20,567 nucleotides of DNA, taken from an uncultured Clostridia bacterium (lineage in GTDB: Bacteria > Bacillota_A > Clostridia > TANB77 > CAG-508). Position numbers and translations under genes: made by a program. Shown one piece after another: positions 6,752 through 14,891 of this stretch; position 1 is the stretch's first letter; each line of letters opens with the position of its first letter. The DNA lies in NCBI GenBank assembly GCA_944388685.1, contig CALXJS010000030.1, forward strand, positions 1-20,567, in the 5' to 3' direction. The notes under the pieces are model-generated. The model was not told where the DNA came from and made no database searches. It saw only the letters and a program-made list of their open reading frames with translations.

Positions 6752-7858
6752 TTATTCATTTCTAGCACTTTTTTTGATTTTTAATTGCATAATCGTTCTA
6801 TTCAAGATTTCATGATTTTTCTCTTCTACTTGTGATTTTGCTTGATCCAATGTAATTTTGTCCTCTACGAAAAGTTCTGCTAAAGAATTAATTAATCCTA
6901 TACTTCCTTTTTCTAAATTACTTTGAATCGCATCTTCAATTTCAGATACACTTAATTTTTCTTTTCTTATAATTCCAGCTACAATATTATCTACTACCAT
7001 AACCTCTGGAACTAAAACCAATTTTCCATCTATTCCTTTTAATAACCTTTGTGAAACAACCAATTTTAATAATGCTGATAGCAAATATTTCACACTTGCT
7101 TGATCTCTTACTTCATAGAAATTTATCATTCTATCAATTGTTTCAGCACAAGATTTTGTATGCAAAGTTCCAACTACCAAGTGTCCTGATTCTGCCATTT
7201 CGATTGCTGCTTCCATAGTTGTTCTATCTCTAATCTCTCCAATAACTAAGATATCACAGTCTTCTCTTAAAGAGTTTTTTACACCATCACTAAATGTTAA
7301 AACATCTCTTCCTTTTCCGACTTCTTTTTGTACAATTAAAGATTTTTTAGAATGATGTTTATACTCAATTGGGTTTTCCAAAGTTAGTATTTTTTTGTTT
7401 TGATTTTCATTTATATAATCTATCATTGAGTTTAATGTTGTACTTTTACCAGAGTTTGTCTTACCTGTAACCAAAATCAAACCTTGTGGTTGATATGTCA
7501 TCCTTCTTACTACATCTGGAATTCCTAATGATTCATATGGTGGTAATTCATTTTTTATTAATCTTAATGTACAAGTAGGAACATCATCTGATGATGAAAT
7601 ATTCACCCTTAAACGAATGTCTTTATATTCATATGATAAATCCAATTTTCTTGTTTGATTATAGACTTCATCTTTATCTATATTTCCTTTTACCAAGTAA
7701 TCATAAGCCTCTGCCATGTCTTCTTCTGTTAGTTCTTTCATTTCTTCGATTTCTATTAAATCTCTAGCAATTCTAAGCATTGGTTTATTTCCACATATCA
7801 TATGAACATCTGATGCATCTTTTTCAATTGCCATATCTAATATTTTATCCATATTCAT
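6752..7858 (-). CDS. pilT: Type IV pilus retraction ATPase PilT
   Basis: Hexameric secretion-type ATPase that depolymerises the pilus, giving twitching motility or DNA uptake. Features are the N-terminal KDASDVHM motif, Walker A TGKTNSGKST near 131-140, the Asp box TLENPIEY, Walker B DILVIGEIRDRTT and the His box GHLVVGTLHT. At 368 residues it lacks the N-terminal MshEN domain and the zinc tetracysteine of PilB, which supports PilT. Its presence means the pilus is probably retractable. The ATG has AAGGAGG upstream and lies 44 nt after the pilB stop; pilC follows after 15 nt. The Walker A has Asn instead of the more common Gly or Ser at the fourth variable position, still within the GxxxxGKST pattern. 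Confidence 0.94.
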   Translation of the reverse strand: MNMDKILDMAIEKDASDVHMICGNKPMLRIARDLIEIEEMKELTEEDMAEAYDYLVKGNIDKDEVYNQTRKLDLSYEYKDIRLRVNISSSDDVPTCTLRLIKNELPPYESLGIPDVVRRMTYQPQGLILVTGKTNSGKSTTLNSMIDYINENQNKKILTLENPIEYKHHSKKSLIVQKEVGKGRDVLTFSDGVKNSLREDCDILVIGEIRDRTTMEAAIEMAESGHLVVGTLHTKSCAETIDRMINFYEVRDQASVKYLLSALLKLVVSQRLLKGIDGKLVLVPEVMVVDNIVAGIIRKEKLSVSEIEDAIQSNLEKGSIGLINSLAELFVEDKITLDQAKSQVEEKNHEILNRTIMQLKIKKSARNE

Positions 7859-7902
7859 TTTTCAATTCCTCCTTAGCAATCTTTTCCAACATTCTATTTT
7901 TA

Positions 7903-9534
7903 TTAGAAGAACAACAATTTTTTATTTAATTCATCTAATGTTGTCTCTCCTTTTAATACTTTTTTAATTCCATCGACAATTAATGGTCTATAATGTTCTT
8001 CCAATGCTTTTTTTCTGATTTCCATACTAGAAGCACCAGAAACAATCAATTCTTTTAATTCATCCGTCATATTTAGAACTTCAAAAATTCCTATTCTATC
8101 ATAAAAACCAGTTCCATTACAATAATCACAACCAATTGCATCATAGGTTTTATTATCTTTAAAATCTACTTTTTCGCCATATTTTTCTAATATATTGGTG
8201 ATTATATCCTTTTCTTCTTTTGTAAATTGTCTTTCACGTTTACATTTTGGACAAATTCTTCTTACCAATCTTTGCGAAATTGCTGTAGCAAGCGTACTTG
8301 CAATATCATAATCTGAAACCCCTATTTTCCTTAACCTATTGATAACTTCTATACTATCAATTGTATGAATTGTTGATAATACATAATGTCCTGTTTGTCC
8401 AGCTTGTACTGCAATTTCAGCTGTTTCTCTATCTCTAATTTCTCCTACTAAGATAATATCTGGGTCTTGTCTTAATACAGTTCTCAATGCACCTGCAAAA
8501 GTTGTTCTATTGTCAATCTCAATTTGGTTTAGTCCTGGGATTCTAATTTCAACAGGATCTTCAATTGTTGTAATATTAATTTCTGGCTTATTTAAATAAT
8601 CAATGATACTATACAAAGAAGTAGTTTTTCCTTCACCTGTTGGTGCTGCAATAATTGTTATACTATTTCTCTTATTAATACTTTTTGCAAATTCCTGTTC
8701 CTCTCCATAATACCCTAAATCAAATATATTTTTGATATTCGCATTTTTCTTTAATAATCTTAAAACAAATTTTTCTCCATAGACATTTGGTTGTGAAGAT
8801 ACACGGATATTATAATCTTCATATAGCAAAATTCTACCATCTTGTGATTCTTGCTTTTCTTGGTGCATATTAGAAATTGCTTTTAACCTACCAATAATTT
8901 GTTGTTGTTTTTCTTTATCCAAATTAGCAGCTGTAAATAATTCTCCATCAATTCTATATCTAACACGAATAGATGTAGCCATTGGCTCTATATGAATATC
9001 ACTGGCTCTTTTTTCAATTCCAGTTTTTATAATACTATCTACTAAATTAATAACCGTTACACCAGATTCATTAATATCGGTTGTTGCCTTTCCTTCTAAT
9101 GATTTCAATATTTGCATTATGTCTTTTTCAAAGGTAATATATGTTTCCATTATTAATCCCTTGTTTAAGAATAATAATCGAATTGTTTCGATACTTCTTC
9201 TATTAACTGTATTGGCAAAGCAAACTTTAATTTTTCCATTTTCTATTTCAAATGGGATAGCTTTATTTTTTTTCGCAATATCTAAAGATATATATTCTTC
9301 GATATTAATCTTTATTGAACCTTTACTTAATAGTATTCCCTTTTCACCTAATATTTCCCCAATAGTCGTAATTAGGATATATGGATCACATGCTTCTAGT
9401 TCGTATAAGCAATCTCCGATTTTTACATTAGGATGTTCTTTTTGATAATCTAATGCTCTTTCGATATCTTCCTCTTTTACAATTCCTCTTTTAACCAATT
9501 CCACTCCAATTGGCTGTCTTCTTTTTAATTCCAT
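7903..9534 (-). CDS. pilB: Type IV pilus assembly ATPase PilB
   Basis: Cytoplasmic hexameric ATPase that drives pilus extension. Residues 1-145 form an N-terminal GspE/MshEN-like domain beginning RRQPIGVELVKRGIV and ending its first helix pair in ALDYQ, similar to the c-di-GMP-binding MshEN motif. The ATPase core follows with RASDIHIEP (177-185), Walker A APTGEGKTT near 297-305, TTIEDPVE, Walker B DIILVGEIRDRETAE and the His box GHYVLSTIHT. A CPKC and CDYC pair supplies the zinc-binding tetracysteine typical of PilB and absent from PilT. The length of 543 residues is normal. A GAGGTGG ribosome binding site precedes the ATG. It follows the minor pilins and precedes pilT. Confidence 0.95.
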   Translation of the reverse strand: MELKRRQPIGVELVKRGIVKEEDIERALDYQKEHPNVKIGDCLYELEACDPYILITTIGEILGEKGILLSKGSIKINIEEYISLDIAKKNKAIPFEIENGKIKVCFANTVNRRSIETIRLLFLNKGLIMETYITFEKDIMQILKSLEGKATTDINESGVTVINLVDSIIKTGIEKRASDIHIEPMATSIRVRYRIDGELFTAANLDKEKQQQIIGRLKAISNMHQEKQESQDGRILLYEDYNIRVSSQPNVYGEKFVLRLLKKNANIKNIFDLGYYGEEQEFAKSINKRNSITIIAAPTGEGKTTSLYSIIDYLNKPEINITTIEDPVEIRIPGLNQIEIDNRTTFAGALRTVLRQDPDIILVGEIRDRETAEIAVQAGQTGHYVLSTIHTIDSIEVINRLRKIGVSDYDIASTLATAISQRLVRRICPKCKRERQFTKEEKDIITNILEKYGEKVDFKDNKTYDAIGCDYCNGTGFYDRIGIFEVLNMTDELKELIVSGASSMEIRKKALEEHYRPLIVDGIKKVLKGETTLDELNKKLLFF

Positions 9535-9575
9535 AATACCACCTCTTTCGCTGTTTTATTGTTAAAATTTTTTTG

Positions 9576-10028
9576 TTATTCCACTAAAGTATATGTTGTT
9601 GTCCTTTCAAAATTTTCCCCTTTAATAACCACCGTTATATTGGTCTTTCCATCTTGTTCTGTTGTTTCAAAATCACAATCTGTTATGTTTTCTGCAATTT
9701 TAACATTATTCATATATATTGCTTTATTTTCTGGTATAAATGTATATTGATTTCCACTAGAAAACCAAATGTACTTTTGCACGCCTTCGTTTGTAGTATT
9801 TTCGTCTATATCACTGATTGTTAGTACTTGATTTCCTTTTTTGTTTACTTCTTCTGTAAAGTAAGCATTAAATCTAGTATATTGTTGATTTAAATCTTCC
9901 TTTGCAGAATTCACATCTACATTTTTATAAAAATATGAAGTTAAAACAGTTATTACTGATACAATGATTACCATGACAATTACATAAATGGTTACTGAAA
10001 TTAATGTTACACCTTTTTCCATTTTCAT
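9576..10028 (-). CDS. Minor type IV pilin-like protein (second)
   Basis: 150 residues. A short basic leader MKMEKG precedes VTLISVTIYVIVMVIIVSVI, which is a class III prepilin signal with a Gly cleavage site followed by a long hydrophobic helix. The body after residue 40 (coiled segment, then a strand-rich region ending TTYTLVE) is a soluble pilin domain without a recognised subfamily. PilD in this operon would process it. Position 5 of the mature protein is Ser and not the usual Glu. It sits between the other minor pilin (11 nt upstream) and pilB, matching the place of PilW/PilX/PilK-type minor pilins that prime assembly. AAGGAG precedes the start. Confidence 0.78.
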   Translation of the reverse strand: MKMEKGVTLISVTIYVIVMVIIVSVITVLTSYFYKNVDVNSAKEDLNQQYTRFNAYFTEEVNKKGNQVLTISDIDENTTNEGVQKYIWFSSGNQYTFIPENKAIYMNNVKIAENITDCDFETTEQDGKTNITVVIKGENFERTTTYTLVE

Positions 10029-10039
10029 AGCTAGTCTCC

Positions 10040-10471
10040 TTAATCATTTTTCCCTATAACAGTTGATAATTCAACTGTTTGTGTTGTGTCTCCCTCTTTA
10101 TAAGCTACTTGTACTGTTACCTTTTTTACTAGTCCAGATATAATTGATGTATTTCCTTGATTTTCTGCTAAATTTGCATAATCTACTATTGTTATTTTTT
10201 TTGCATAACCTGTTGCACTTCCTCCATCTGTTATATTTTCAAATTCATTTGTAGACTCGTCGGTATCTATTAATTCTGTAAAATCTTGTTGTTTTAGTTT
10301 TTCAATTTCATTAATTGCGTAATTAATTGCTTGTGACCTTCTTTCTATTGCGTTTTGGTTTGAATTAATGTTATACATCAAGGTTGCAATTAATGCTACA
10401 AATAATGTAATTAATATAACAGAAACTGTAACATCTATTGTTGTAATTCCTCTTTCACTTTGTTTGTTCAT
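10040..10471 (-). CDS. Minor type IV pilin-like protein (first, PilV-like)
   Basis: 143 residues. The leader MNKQSERG is followed by ITTIDVTVSVILITLFVALI, a prepilin-type cleavage site and hydrophobic helix. Position 5 of the mature protein is Asp, a conservative replacement for the usual Glu. The helix continues with NAIERRSQAINYAINEIEKL, where PilV-like proteins have a similar segment before the globular domain. The rest is strand-rich (about 90-143). It lies between pilD (24 nt upstream) and the second minor pilin. A role in priming pilus assembly is family inference; the PilV label is tentative. Confidence 0.75.
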   Translation of the reverse strand: MNKQSERGITTIDVTVSVILITLFVALIATLMYNINSNQNAIERRSQAINYAINEIEKLKQQDFTELIDTDESTNEFENITDGGSATGYAKKITIVDYANLAENQGNTSIISGLVKKVTVQVAYKEGDTTQTVELSTVIGKND

Positions 10472-10495
10472 AAAATTCCCTTTCTTAGTTTTTAA

Positions 10496-11311
10496 CTAAA
10501 TAAAAAATTTATACCAACTTAATACAAATATTACGTTTAATATATTCGCTATTGCCAAGTAAAAACCATAATTAACACTTTTTCCATAATCTTTTTCTTC
10601 TCTTCTAACTTTTTTTCTAATGTTCTGTATTTTATGTAATAATAAATTAAAGGAAACGGCAAGTGCTGTTACAATGATTGTATTTATCATTACATATTCT
10701 CCTGTAAAAATGCTCATAGTGATTGCTGTTAATATGATTCCATTTACATAACTGTTTTTAGCATATCTTTTTAAAGTGATTGAATCCAAAATTAGTATTA
10801 ACACATAAAAGATTAAATATATAATATATCTATATATACTAGCATGTTCTATTACACATAGATATACTATATATGCTATAGATAATATTACTCCATACAT
10901 AGAAATTGCTTTTTCTATTTTTCTATTTTCTAAATCAATTCCAGCCATAATGAATAAAAAACACAAATAAAGTGCCATAAATGCACCTTCAGCTAGAACG
11001 GTTAGTTTTAAATTATCTACTTGTATATTCATTAAATACGCTACTACTACAAATGTAATACCTGATAGCATTTCAATAATAAAATATCTTGGTCTAATTT
11101 TTTGTTTGCAGTATCTACATTTTCCTAATAAAAAAATATAACTAAATACAGGTATTAAGTCTAAAAAGCCTAATTTATGATGACAATTAGGACAATATGA
11201 ATGTGTATGTGTTATATCTTGATTTTTAGGTATTCTGTATATTGCTAATGTAAAAAAACTACCGAATACAGTTCCCATTATGAATATTATTATATATAGT
11301 AGTATATCCAT
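10496..11311 (-). CDS. pilD: Prepilin peptidase PilD, divergent active site
   Basis: Membrane aspartic protease that cleaves prepilin leaders and, in many members, methylates the new N-terminus. The N-terminal domain has GSFFTLAIYRIP and the zinc tetracysteine CPNC (40-43) and CRYC (65-68). IIEMLSGITF and the first catalytic Asp in AGIDLENRKIE (Asp126) follow. About seven hydrophobic segments cover the rest of its 271 residues. The second catalytic motif, normally GxGD followed by Lys, is not visible by eye: the expected place (about 180-195) reads KRYAKNSYVNG, and the only nearby Asp is Asp176 in LILDSITLK. It may be a divergent but active enzyme, or processing may depend on another peptidase. 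It follows the major pilin gene and has AAGGAG upstream. Confidence 0.85.
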   Translation of the reverse strand: MDILLYIIIFIMGTVFGSFFTLAIYRIPKNQDITHTHSYCPNCHHKLGFLDLIPVFSYIFLLGKCRYCKQKIRPRYFIIEMLSGITFVVVAYLMNIQVDNLKLTVLAEGAFMALYLCFLFIMAGIDLENRKIEKAISMYGVILSIAYIVYLCVIEHASIYRYIIYLIFYVLILILDSITLKRYAKNSYVNGIILTAITMSIFTGEYVMINTIIVTALAVSFNLLLHKIQNIRKKVRREEKDYGKSVNYGFYLAIANILNVIFVLSWYKFFI

Positions 11312-11331
11312 TTTTTCTCCTTTTAATATTT

Positions 11332-11362
11332 AAGCCATACACACCAAGTGTGCGTATGGCTT
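11332..11362 (-). promoter_or_regulatory. Intercistronic hairpin between the major pilin and pilD
   Basis: AAGCCATAC (11332-11340) pairs with GTATGGCTT (11354-11362), and the ACAC/TGTG segments extend the stem inward. The T-run is on the plus-strand side. In the operon's own (minus) direction AAATATTAAAAGG follows, with no U-tract. It is therefore more likely an mRNA-stabilising or processing hairpin after the abundant pilin message than a full terminator. Confidence 0.55.
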
Positions 11363-11383
11363 GTTTTTTATAATATTTTCATA

Positions 11384-11830
11384 TTAATCAGCTGTAGGTG
11401 CTGCTCCCCATTCAACTTTACCTGTTGATTCTGTAACAGTACCAGTTTGTGTTTTATCATCAAATGAAATAGTAATTGTTCCTTTACCTGTACCTGTAGT
11501 AGCAGCTGAATATGATATTGTTGCTCCACCATCATCTTTTGTTCCAGATGAAGAGTATGCTGTTGTCAAAGCTGTTTTAATAGCTGTTGCAATAGTAGAA
11601 TCTCCATCATCAACATATACATTGCCATAGTGATTTGTCATAGCCTCATTAATTGTATTAGCAACATTTTCTCTTGCTGTTGCAAAAGCTGTTTTAAATG
11701 CTGCTTGGTTTGCTCTTGTTAGGATTCCATTATCTCCTGTAAGCATTGCAATTGACACCCCTGCTAAAATTAATAATACAATGATTGTGATAACTAAGGC
11801 AATTAAAGTAATACCTCTTTGGTTTCTCAT
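11384..11830 (-). CDS. pilA: Major type IV pilin, prepilin-type N-terminus
   Basis: Likely main structural subunit of the pilus. MRNQRG is the leader; cleavage after Gly6 would release ITLIALVITIIVLLILAGVS, the polymerising helix. SIAMLTGDNGIL follows, the usual continuation in clostridial pilins. The soluble domain (about 45-148) is rich in Thr, Ser and Gly, with no cysteine pair. Mature residue 5 is Ala and not the Glu that is conserved in most type IV pilins. It has the strongest ribosome binding site of the operon (AAAGGAGGA), and a hairpin follows the gene, both fitting high expression. It is called major because of this and its place; the two other pilins lie further down the operon. 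Confidence 0.88.
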   Translation of the reverse strand: MRNQRGITLIALVITIIVLLILAGVSIAMLTGDNGILTRANQAAFKTAFATARENVANTINEAMTNHYGNVYVDDGDSTIATAIKTALTTAYSSSGTKDDGGATISYSAATTGTGKGTITISFDDKTQTGTVTESTGKVEWGAAPTAD

Positions 11831-11911
11831 TTTGTTTTTCCTCCTTTTCTTTTGAAATAAATTAATATATATTATTTATGTTTAAAAAAACATAACGTTA
11901 ATAACTAGATT

Positions 11912-12352
11912 TTATTTTGTTCCTGTATCAGGATAGTATTCTGAACCACCTGTACTGGTTGAAGTATTTGAACTTCCTGAATTGTTGTTGCCAGTAGATG
12001 TGCTTGTTCCTGAGTTGCTACTTCCTGTTGAACTTCCACTTTGATCTGTATCTTCTCCTGATGTTTCATATGATGAAAATGGATTTGGTTTTCCTGGTAC
12101 ATATGTGTTGATTCTTTCATAATTATCCAAATCTGTAGAATCTACACTATATGTCAAAATAACTTCATCACTTTCCACATCTTCACTTTTACTTAATTCT
12201 TCTTGTACTGCCGTTGGTGTCGTGTAAGATACTTCTTCTGGTATAATTTTGTTACTTGGTACATATTCATATAATAATACACCAAGTATTAGAATAATTG
12301 CTAGACATAATAATAACATAATAATGATTTCTTTTATTATTTTTTTAGCCAT
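11912..12352 (-). CDS. Membrane-anchored Ser/Thr/Gly-rich protein in the pilus operon
   Basis: 146 residues of unknown family. A basic N-terminus (MAKKIIKEI) precedes one membrane segment (about 8-30, IIMLLLCLAIILILGVLLYE). An acidic linker of about 60 residues follows, and from about residue 93 the protein is almost only Ser, Gly, Thr and Asn, ending EYYPDTGTK. Its place after pilO corresponds to that of PilP in Gram-negative operons, and an extracytoplasmic tail on a membrane anchor would suit a similar aligning role or wall-spanning linker. There is no sequence support for PilP homology. Start 14 nt after the pilO stop with AGGAG upstream. The low-complexity tail could also be a glycosylation region. 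Confidence 0.75.
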   Translation of the reverse strand: MAKKIIKEIIIMLLLCLAIILILGVLLYEYVPSNKIIPEEVSYTTPTAVQEELSKSEDVESDEVILTYSVDSTDLDNYERINTYVPGKPNPFSSYETSGEDTDQSGSSTGSSNSGTSTSTGNNNSGSSNTSTSTGGSEYYPDTGTK

Positions 12353-12366
12353 ATTACTCTCCTTTT

Positions 12367-13086
12367 CTATTCAGTTGTATTTGTCGTATTTGTTGAATTT
12401 GTTGTATTGGTTGTATTTGCACTATTCGTTGCATTCGTGCTATTTGTTGTATTTCCTGCATTTCCTGCATTAGTCTGAGATGATGTTGATGCATCTAATG
12501 AAGAAATTCCTTCTATTGGTATATTCTTACATACAAACGTTGCTCTTAACTGTGATGTAGAGTCTCCTGCTGTCATTGAAAATTCCTCTATTTTAAATGC
12601 TAAATCTGAATCATCTTCTATATCACGTATAAATTCAGAAATTCCAACATAACTACCTACTGCTGTAAAATTTATATTATATACATTTTGTCCACCTGTT
12701 CCTTGTGTTAATGCCATATCAATATTAACACCTTCACTTGTAGCATGTGTTCCTATCTGTGTCCACAAAAAATCTAAATTATAGTTTGACAATTGACTTG
12801 CTGTTTGGACATCACCAGAATCACTAACTGCTACCATATCTTCATAAGTGGTTTTTTGTTCTTGTAAATTATCCATACTTTCATTTAAATCATTAACTGC
12901 ACTGGGAAAACTTGAACTTGCTAGTCTGGTTGCTTCTGTTACAGTATCCTCTAGTTCCGCATTTTTGTCTTGGATTTGTGTGATTCCTAATACTTGAAAA
13001 CTACCAATTTCAATCCCACTCATAATTGTAAAAATTGTTAATGCTAATATAAGTGCAATTAATATTAGGATTAATAATTTTTTCAT
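12367..13086 (-). CDS. pilO: PilO-like pilus alignment protein with Asn/Thr-rich tail
   Basis: Bitopic membrane protein of the pilus alignment complex. One membrane segment (about 4-24), a coiled-coil region (about 38-85), then a ferredoxin-like domain with NVYNINFTAVGSYVGISEFI near 135-155, which is the recognisable PilO signature. After residue 200 the protein ends in a low-complexity tail of Asn, Thr, Ser and Ala repeats such as NTTNSTNATNSANTTNTT. The start codon overlaps the pilMN stop by 4 nt (ATGA), so the two are probably translated together and their products interact through PilN. The 239 residues are slightly longer than typical, due to the tail. The tail sits on repetitive DNA at about 12370-12470. 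Confidence 0.83.
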   Translation of the reverse strand: MKKLLILILIALILALTIFTIMSGIEIGSFQVLGITQIQDKNAELEDTVTEATRLASSSFPSAVNDLNESMDNLQEQKTTYEDMVAVSDSGDVQTASQLSNYNLDFLWTQIGTHATSEGVNIDMALTQGTGGQNVYNINFTAVGSYVGISEFIRDIEDDSDLAFKIEEFSMTAGDSTSQLRATFVCKNIPIEGISSLDASTSSQTNAGNAGNTTNSTNATNSANTTNTTNSTNTTNTTE

Positions 13087-14702
13087 GGTAAATCTCCCTC
13101 TATTGTTACTTTAATAACATTATTTGTTTGTTGTCCTGAAGTAGAAATTACATTTGTTAAATACATTTCTGTATCTAATTTTGCTTTAAACATACCTAAT
13201 TGTTCATATTTATTTGATTGTGCTTCAATTACTATATGTGTTCCTGTTGTGTTTTTAATTGATGTTAATTGCACATTTTCTGGTATAATAAACATAATTC
13301 GATTTAATAGATTTGGTATAGCATCTCTTGTTTTGCTTGCGTCTGTAATTCTATCGTTTAAGTCTTGCAAATTTTGAATCATTTCTGTATAATCATTTGT
13401 TCTAGACTCTATTTTTGTTTTATCATTTTCAACTAATTGAATTTGTGCTGTTGTACTATTGATAGATTCTTGTGCTTGTGCTTCCTTATTTTCCATCTGA
13501 TTATTTAGTAATACAGAAAAACAGCTATATACAATAAATAATATCAATAATCCACCTGCTGTTCTTAACAAGCTTATTTCTGTTTTATCTAATTTTTCTC
13601 GCAAATCATTTGTAAACCATCCAGATGTTGCAAGTTTACTCTTTTTTTCTTTTCCTGGATTTACTTCTATTTTTAACCAATCTGGAATTTTTTCATTAAA
13701 ACCTTGTTTTTTAAAATTGATTCCTTGTACACCTTGTCCAAGTCCTGATAATGCTAAAGATATTGCTGAATTTACTTCTATATAATCTTGAATACTAATA
13801 TCTTTTGTTGGGCTTATAAAATATGGTTTTAATATTTGACAATCAATTTCGTTCAAATATTCTTGGAAGTATAAATCTAAATTATTAATTAGAGTTGCTG
13901 TTCCTGTTAGATATACTTTGCTTATTTTTTCTTCACTTTCATTGATAATCTTTCTTACATTTCCAACAATCGTATATAAAGTTGGCATTATATCTTCCAA
14001 ATAACCGATTTCTGTTTCTTGAAGATCTTTTCCTTCTGATGTATAAATTGTTGTATTTTTACATATTTCGTAAGATTTTGCTAAAGAATTTTCTTTTAAG
14101 TTGATTTTTCTTAAAAATTCTAGACTTCCTTCTTCAAACTCAGTAATATTATATATATTTTCATCTAATATTGTTGTTACTGTTGTATTGTCTTCTATAT
14201 TTACTATTAAACAATTTTCTTTTGGTTTGGTTTCTATTAAATTTGCTATTGTCATAGAAACAGGAACTATATGTGTTAATTTGTTTTTTTCTAATACTTG
14301 TACTTTTTTGGTTAATTCTATTTTATTTGCTGCAATATGAATAACTTTTAATTTTTCTTTTTCTACTGGTTTTTTAGAAACTACATATCTTGTTTCAAAA
14401 ACATTTGGATTATATCCTTGGTCACCACAATACATTTCAAATTCTGTCTTTATTGCTTTTGCTAGATCTTTATTACTAAGCATTGAAAACATATCAAAAT
14501 AGTTGTACACTTCTTCTGATAAGTTAATGCTTATTGGTGTTTTATAGCTATATGTTTCTTCGACAATTTGATCTATCGCTTTTTCTAGATTATCGTAAAA
14601 CTTAACCCCAAAAGCTTCGACTTTTATTTTTTCGTGTTCTTTTGAGACTTTTGCATATTTAATTATATTGTTCTCTACATATAATCCTAAACAGTTAGCC
14701 AT
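13083..14702 (-). CDS. pilMN: PilM-PilN fusion, pilus alignment protein
   Basis: 539 residues combining two proteins that are separate in most Gram-negatives. Residues 1 to about 330 are an actin-like PilM domain starting MANCLGLYVENNIIKYAKVS, with INLSEEVYNYFDMF and KVYLTGTATLINNL as typical segments. Residues about 378-399 are a membrane helix (LLILFIVYSCFSVLL). Then comes a coiled coil (about 405-450) and a PilN-type domain that ends near 535 (MFIIPENVQLTSI, VIEAQS). The fusion places the cytoplasmic ring and the membrane linker in one chain. A pilMN fusion is known in C. difficile. It is the first gene of the operon, with AAGGAG before the ATG and a promoter candidate at 14846-14819. Confidence 0.88.
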   Translation of the reverse strand: MANCLGLYVENNIIKYAKVSKEHEKIKVEAFGVKFYDNLEKAIDQIVEETYSYKTPISINLSEEVYNYFDMFSMLSNKDLAKAIKTEFEMYCGDQGYNPNVFETRYVVSKKPVEKEKLKVIHIAANKIELTKKVQVLEKNKLTHIVPVSMTIANLIETKPKENCLIVNIEDNTTVTTILDENIYNITEFEEGSLEFLRKINLKENSLAKSYEICKNTTIYTSEGKDLQETEIGYLEDIMPTLYTIVGNVRKIINESEEKISKVYLTGTATLINNLDLYFQEYLNEIDCQILKPYFISPTKDISIQDYIEVNSAISLALSGLGQGVQGINFKKQGFNEKIPDWLKIEVNPGKEKKSKLATSGWFTNDLREKLDKTEISLLRTAGGLLILFIVYSCFSVLLNNQMENKEAQAQESINSTTAQIQLVENDKTKIESRTNDYTEMIQNLQDLNDRITDASKTRDAIPNLLNRIMFIIPENVQLTSIKNTTGTHIVIEAQSNKYEQLGMFKAKLDTEMYLTNVISTSGQQTNNVIKVTIEGDLP

Positions 14703-14818
14703 CTTTTGCTCCTTTTTTATTTTATTTATTCATATTTTTTACATTTCATAAATTTTGATACTTGAATAAATTTCTAACTTTCATCAAGATTAGCAATTCT
14801 CCTAATTTATTCTAATAC

Positions 14819-14846
14819 ATTTTATCATTATTTCCTTAAAAATCAA
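14819..14846 (-). promoter_or_regulatory. Candidate promoter of the pilus operon
   Basis: On the minus strand TTGATT (14846-14841), 16 bp, then TAAAAT (14824-14819), with a TG one base before the -10 (extended -10). It lies about 117 bp upstream of the pilMN start in the 189-bp gap after rsmB. The gap also has repeats of TTACAATTA near 14855-14890, with no clear rsmB terminator. Confidence 0.5.
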
Positions 14847-14891
14847 TACATTTAATATAATTGTAATTCAACTGTAATGTAATTGTAATAT

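Noticed and set aside
10040..11311. Prophage or ICE origin of the pilus genes
   Set aside because: Base composition and ribosome binding sites are like the neighbours, and there is no integrase or repeat flanking the operon.
11905..12120. Minus-strand open frame of 71 codons rich in Gln and His
   Set aside because: It lies out of frame inside the Ser/Thr-rich pilus protein and is an artefact of the repeated codons there.
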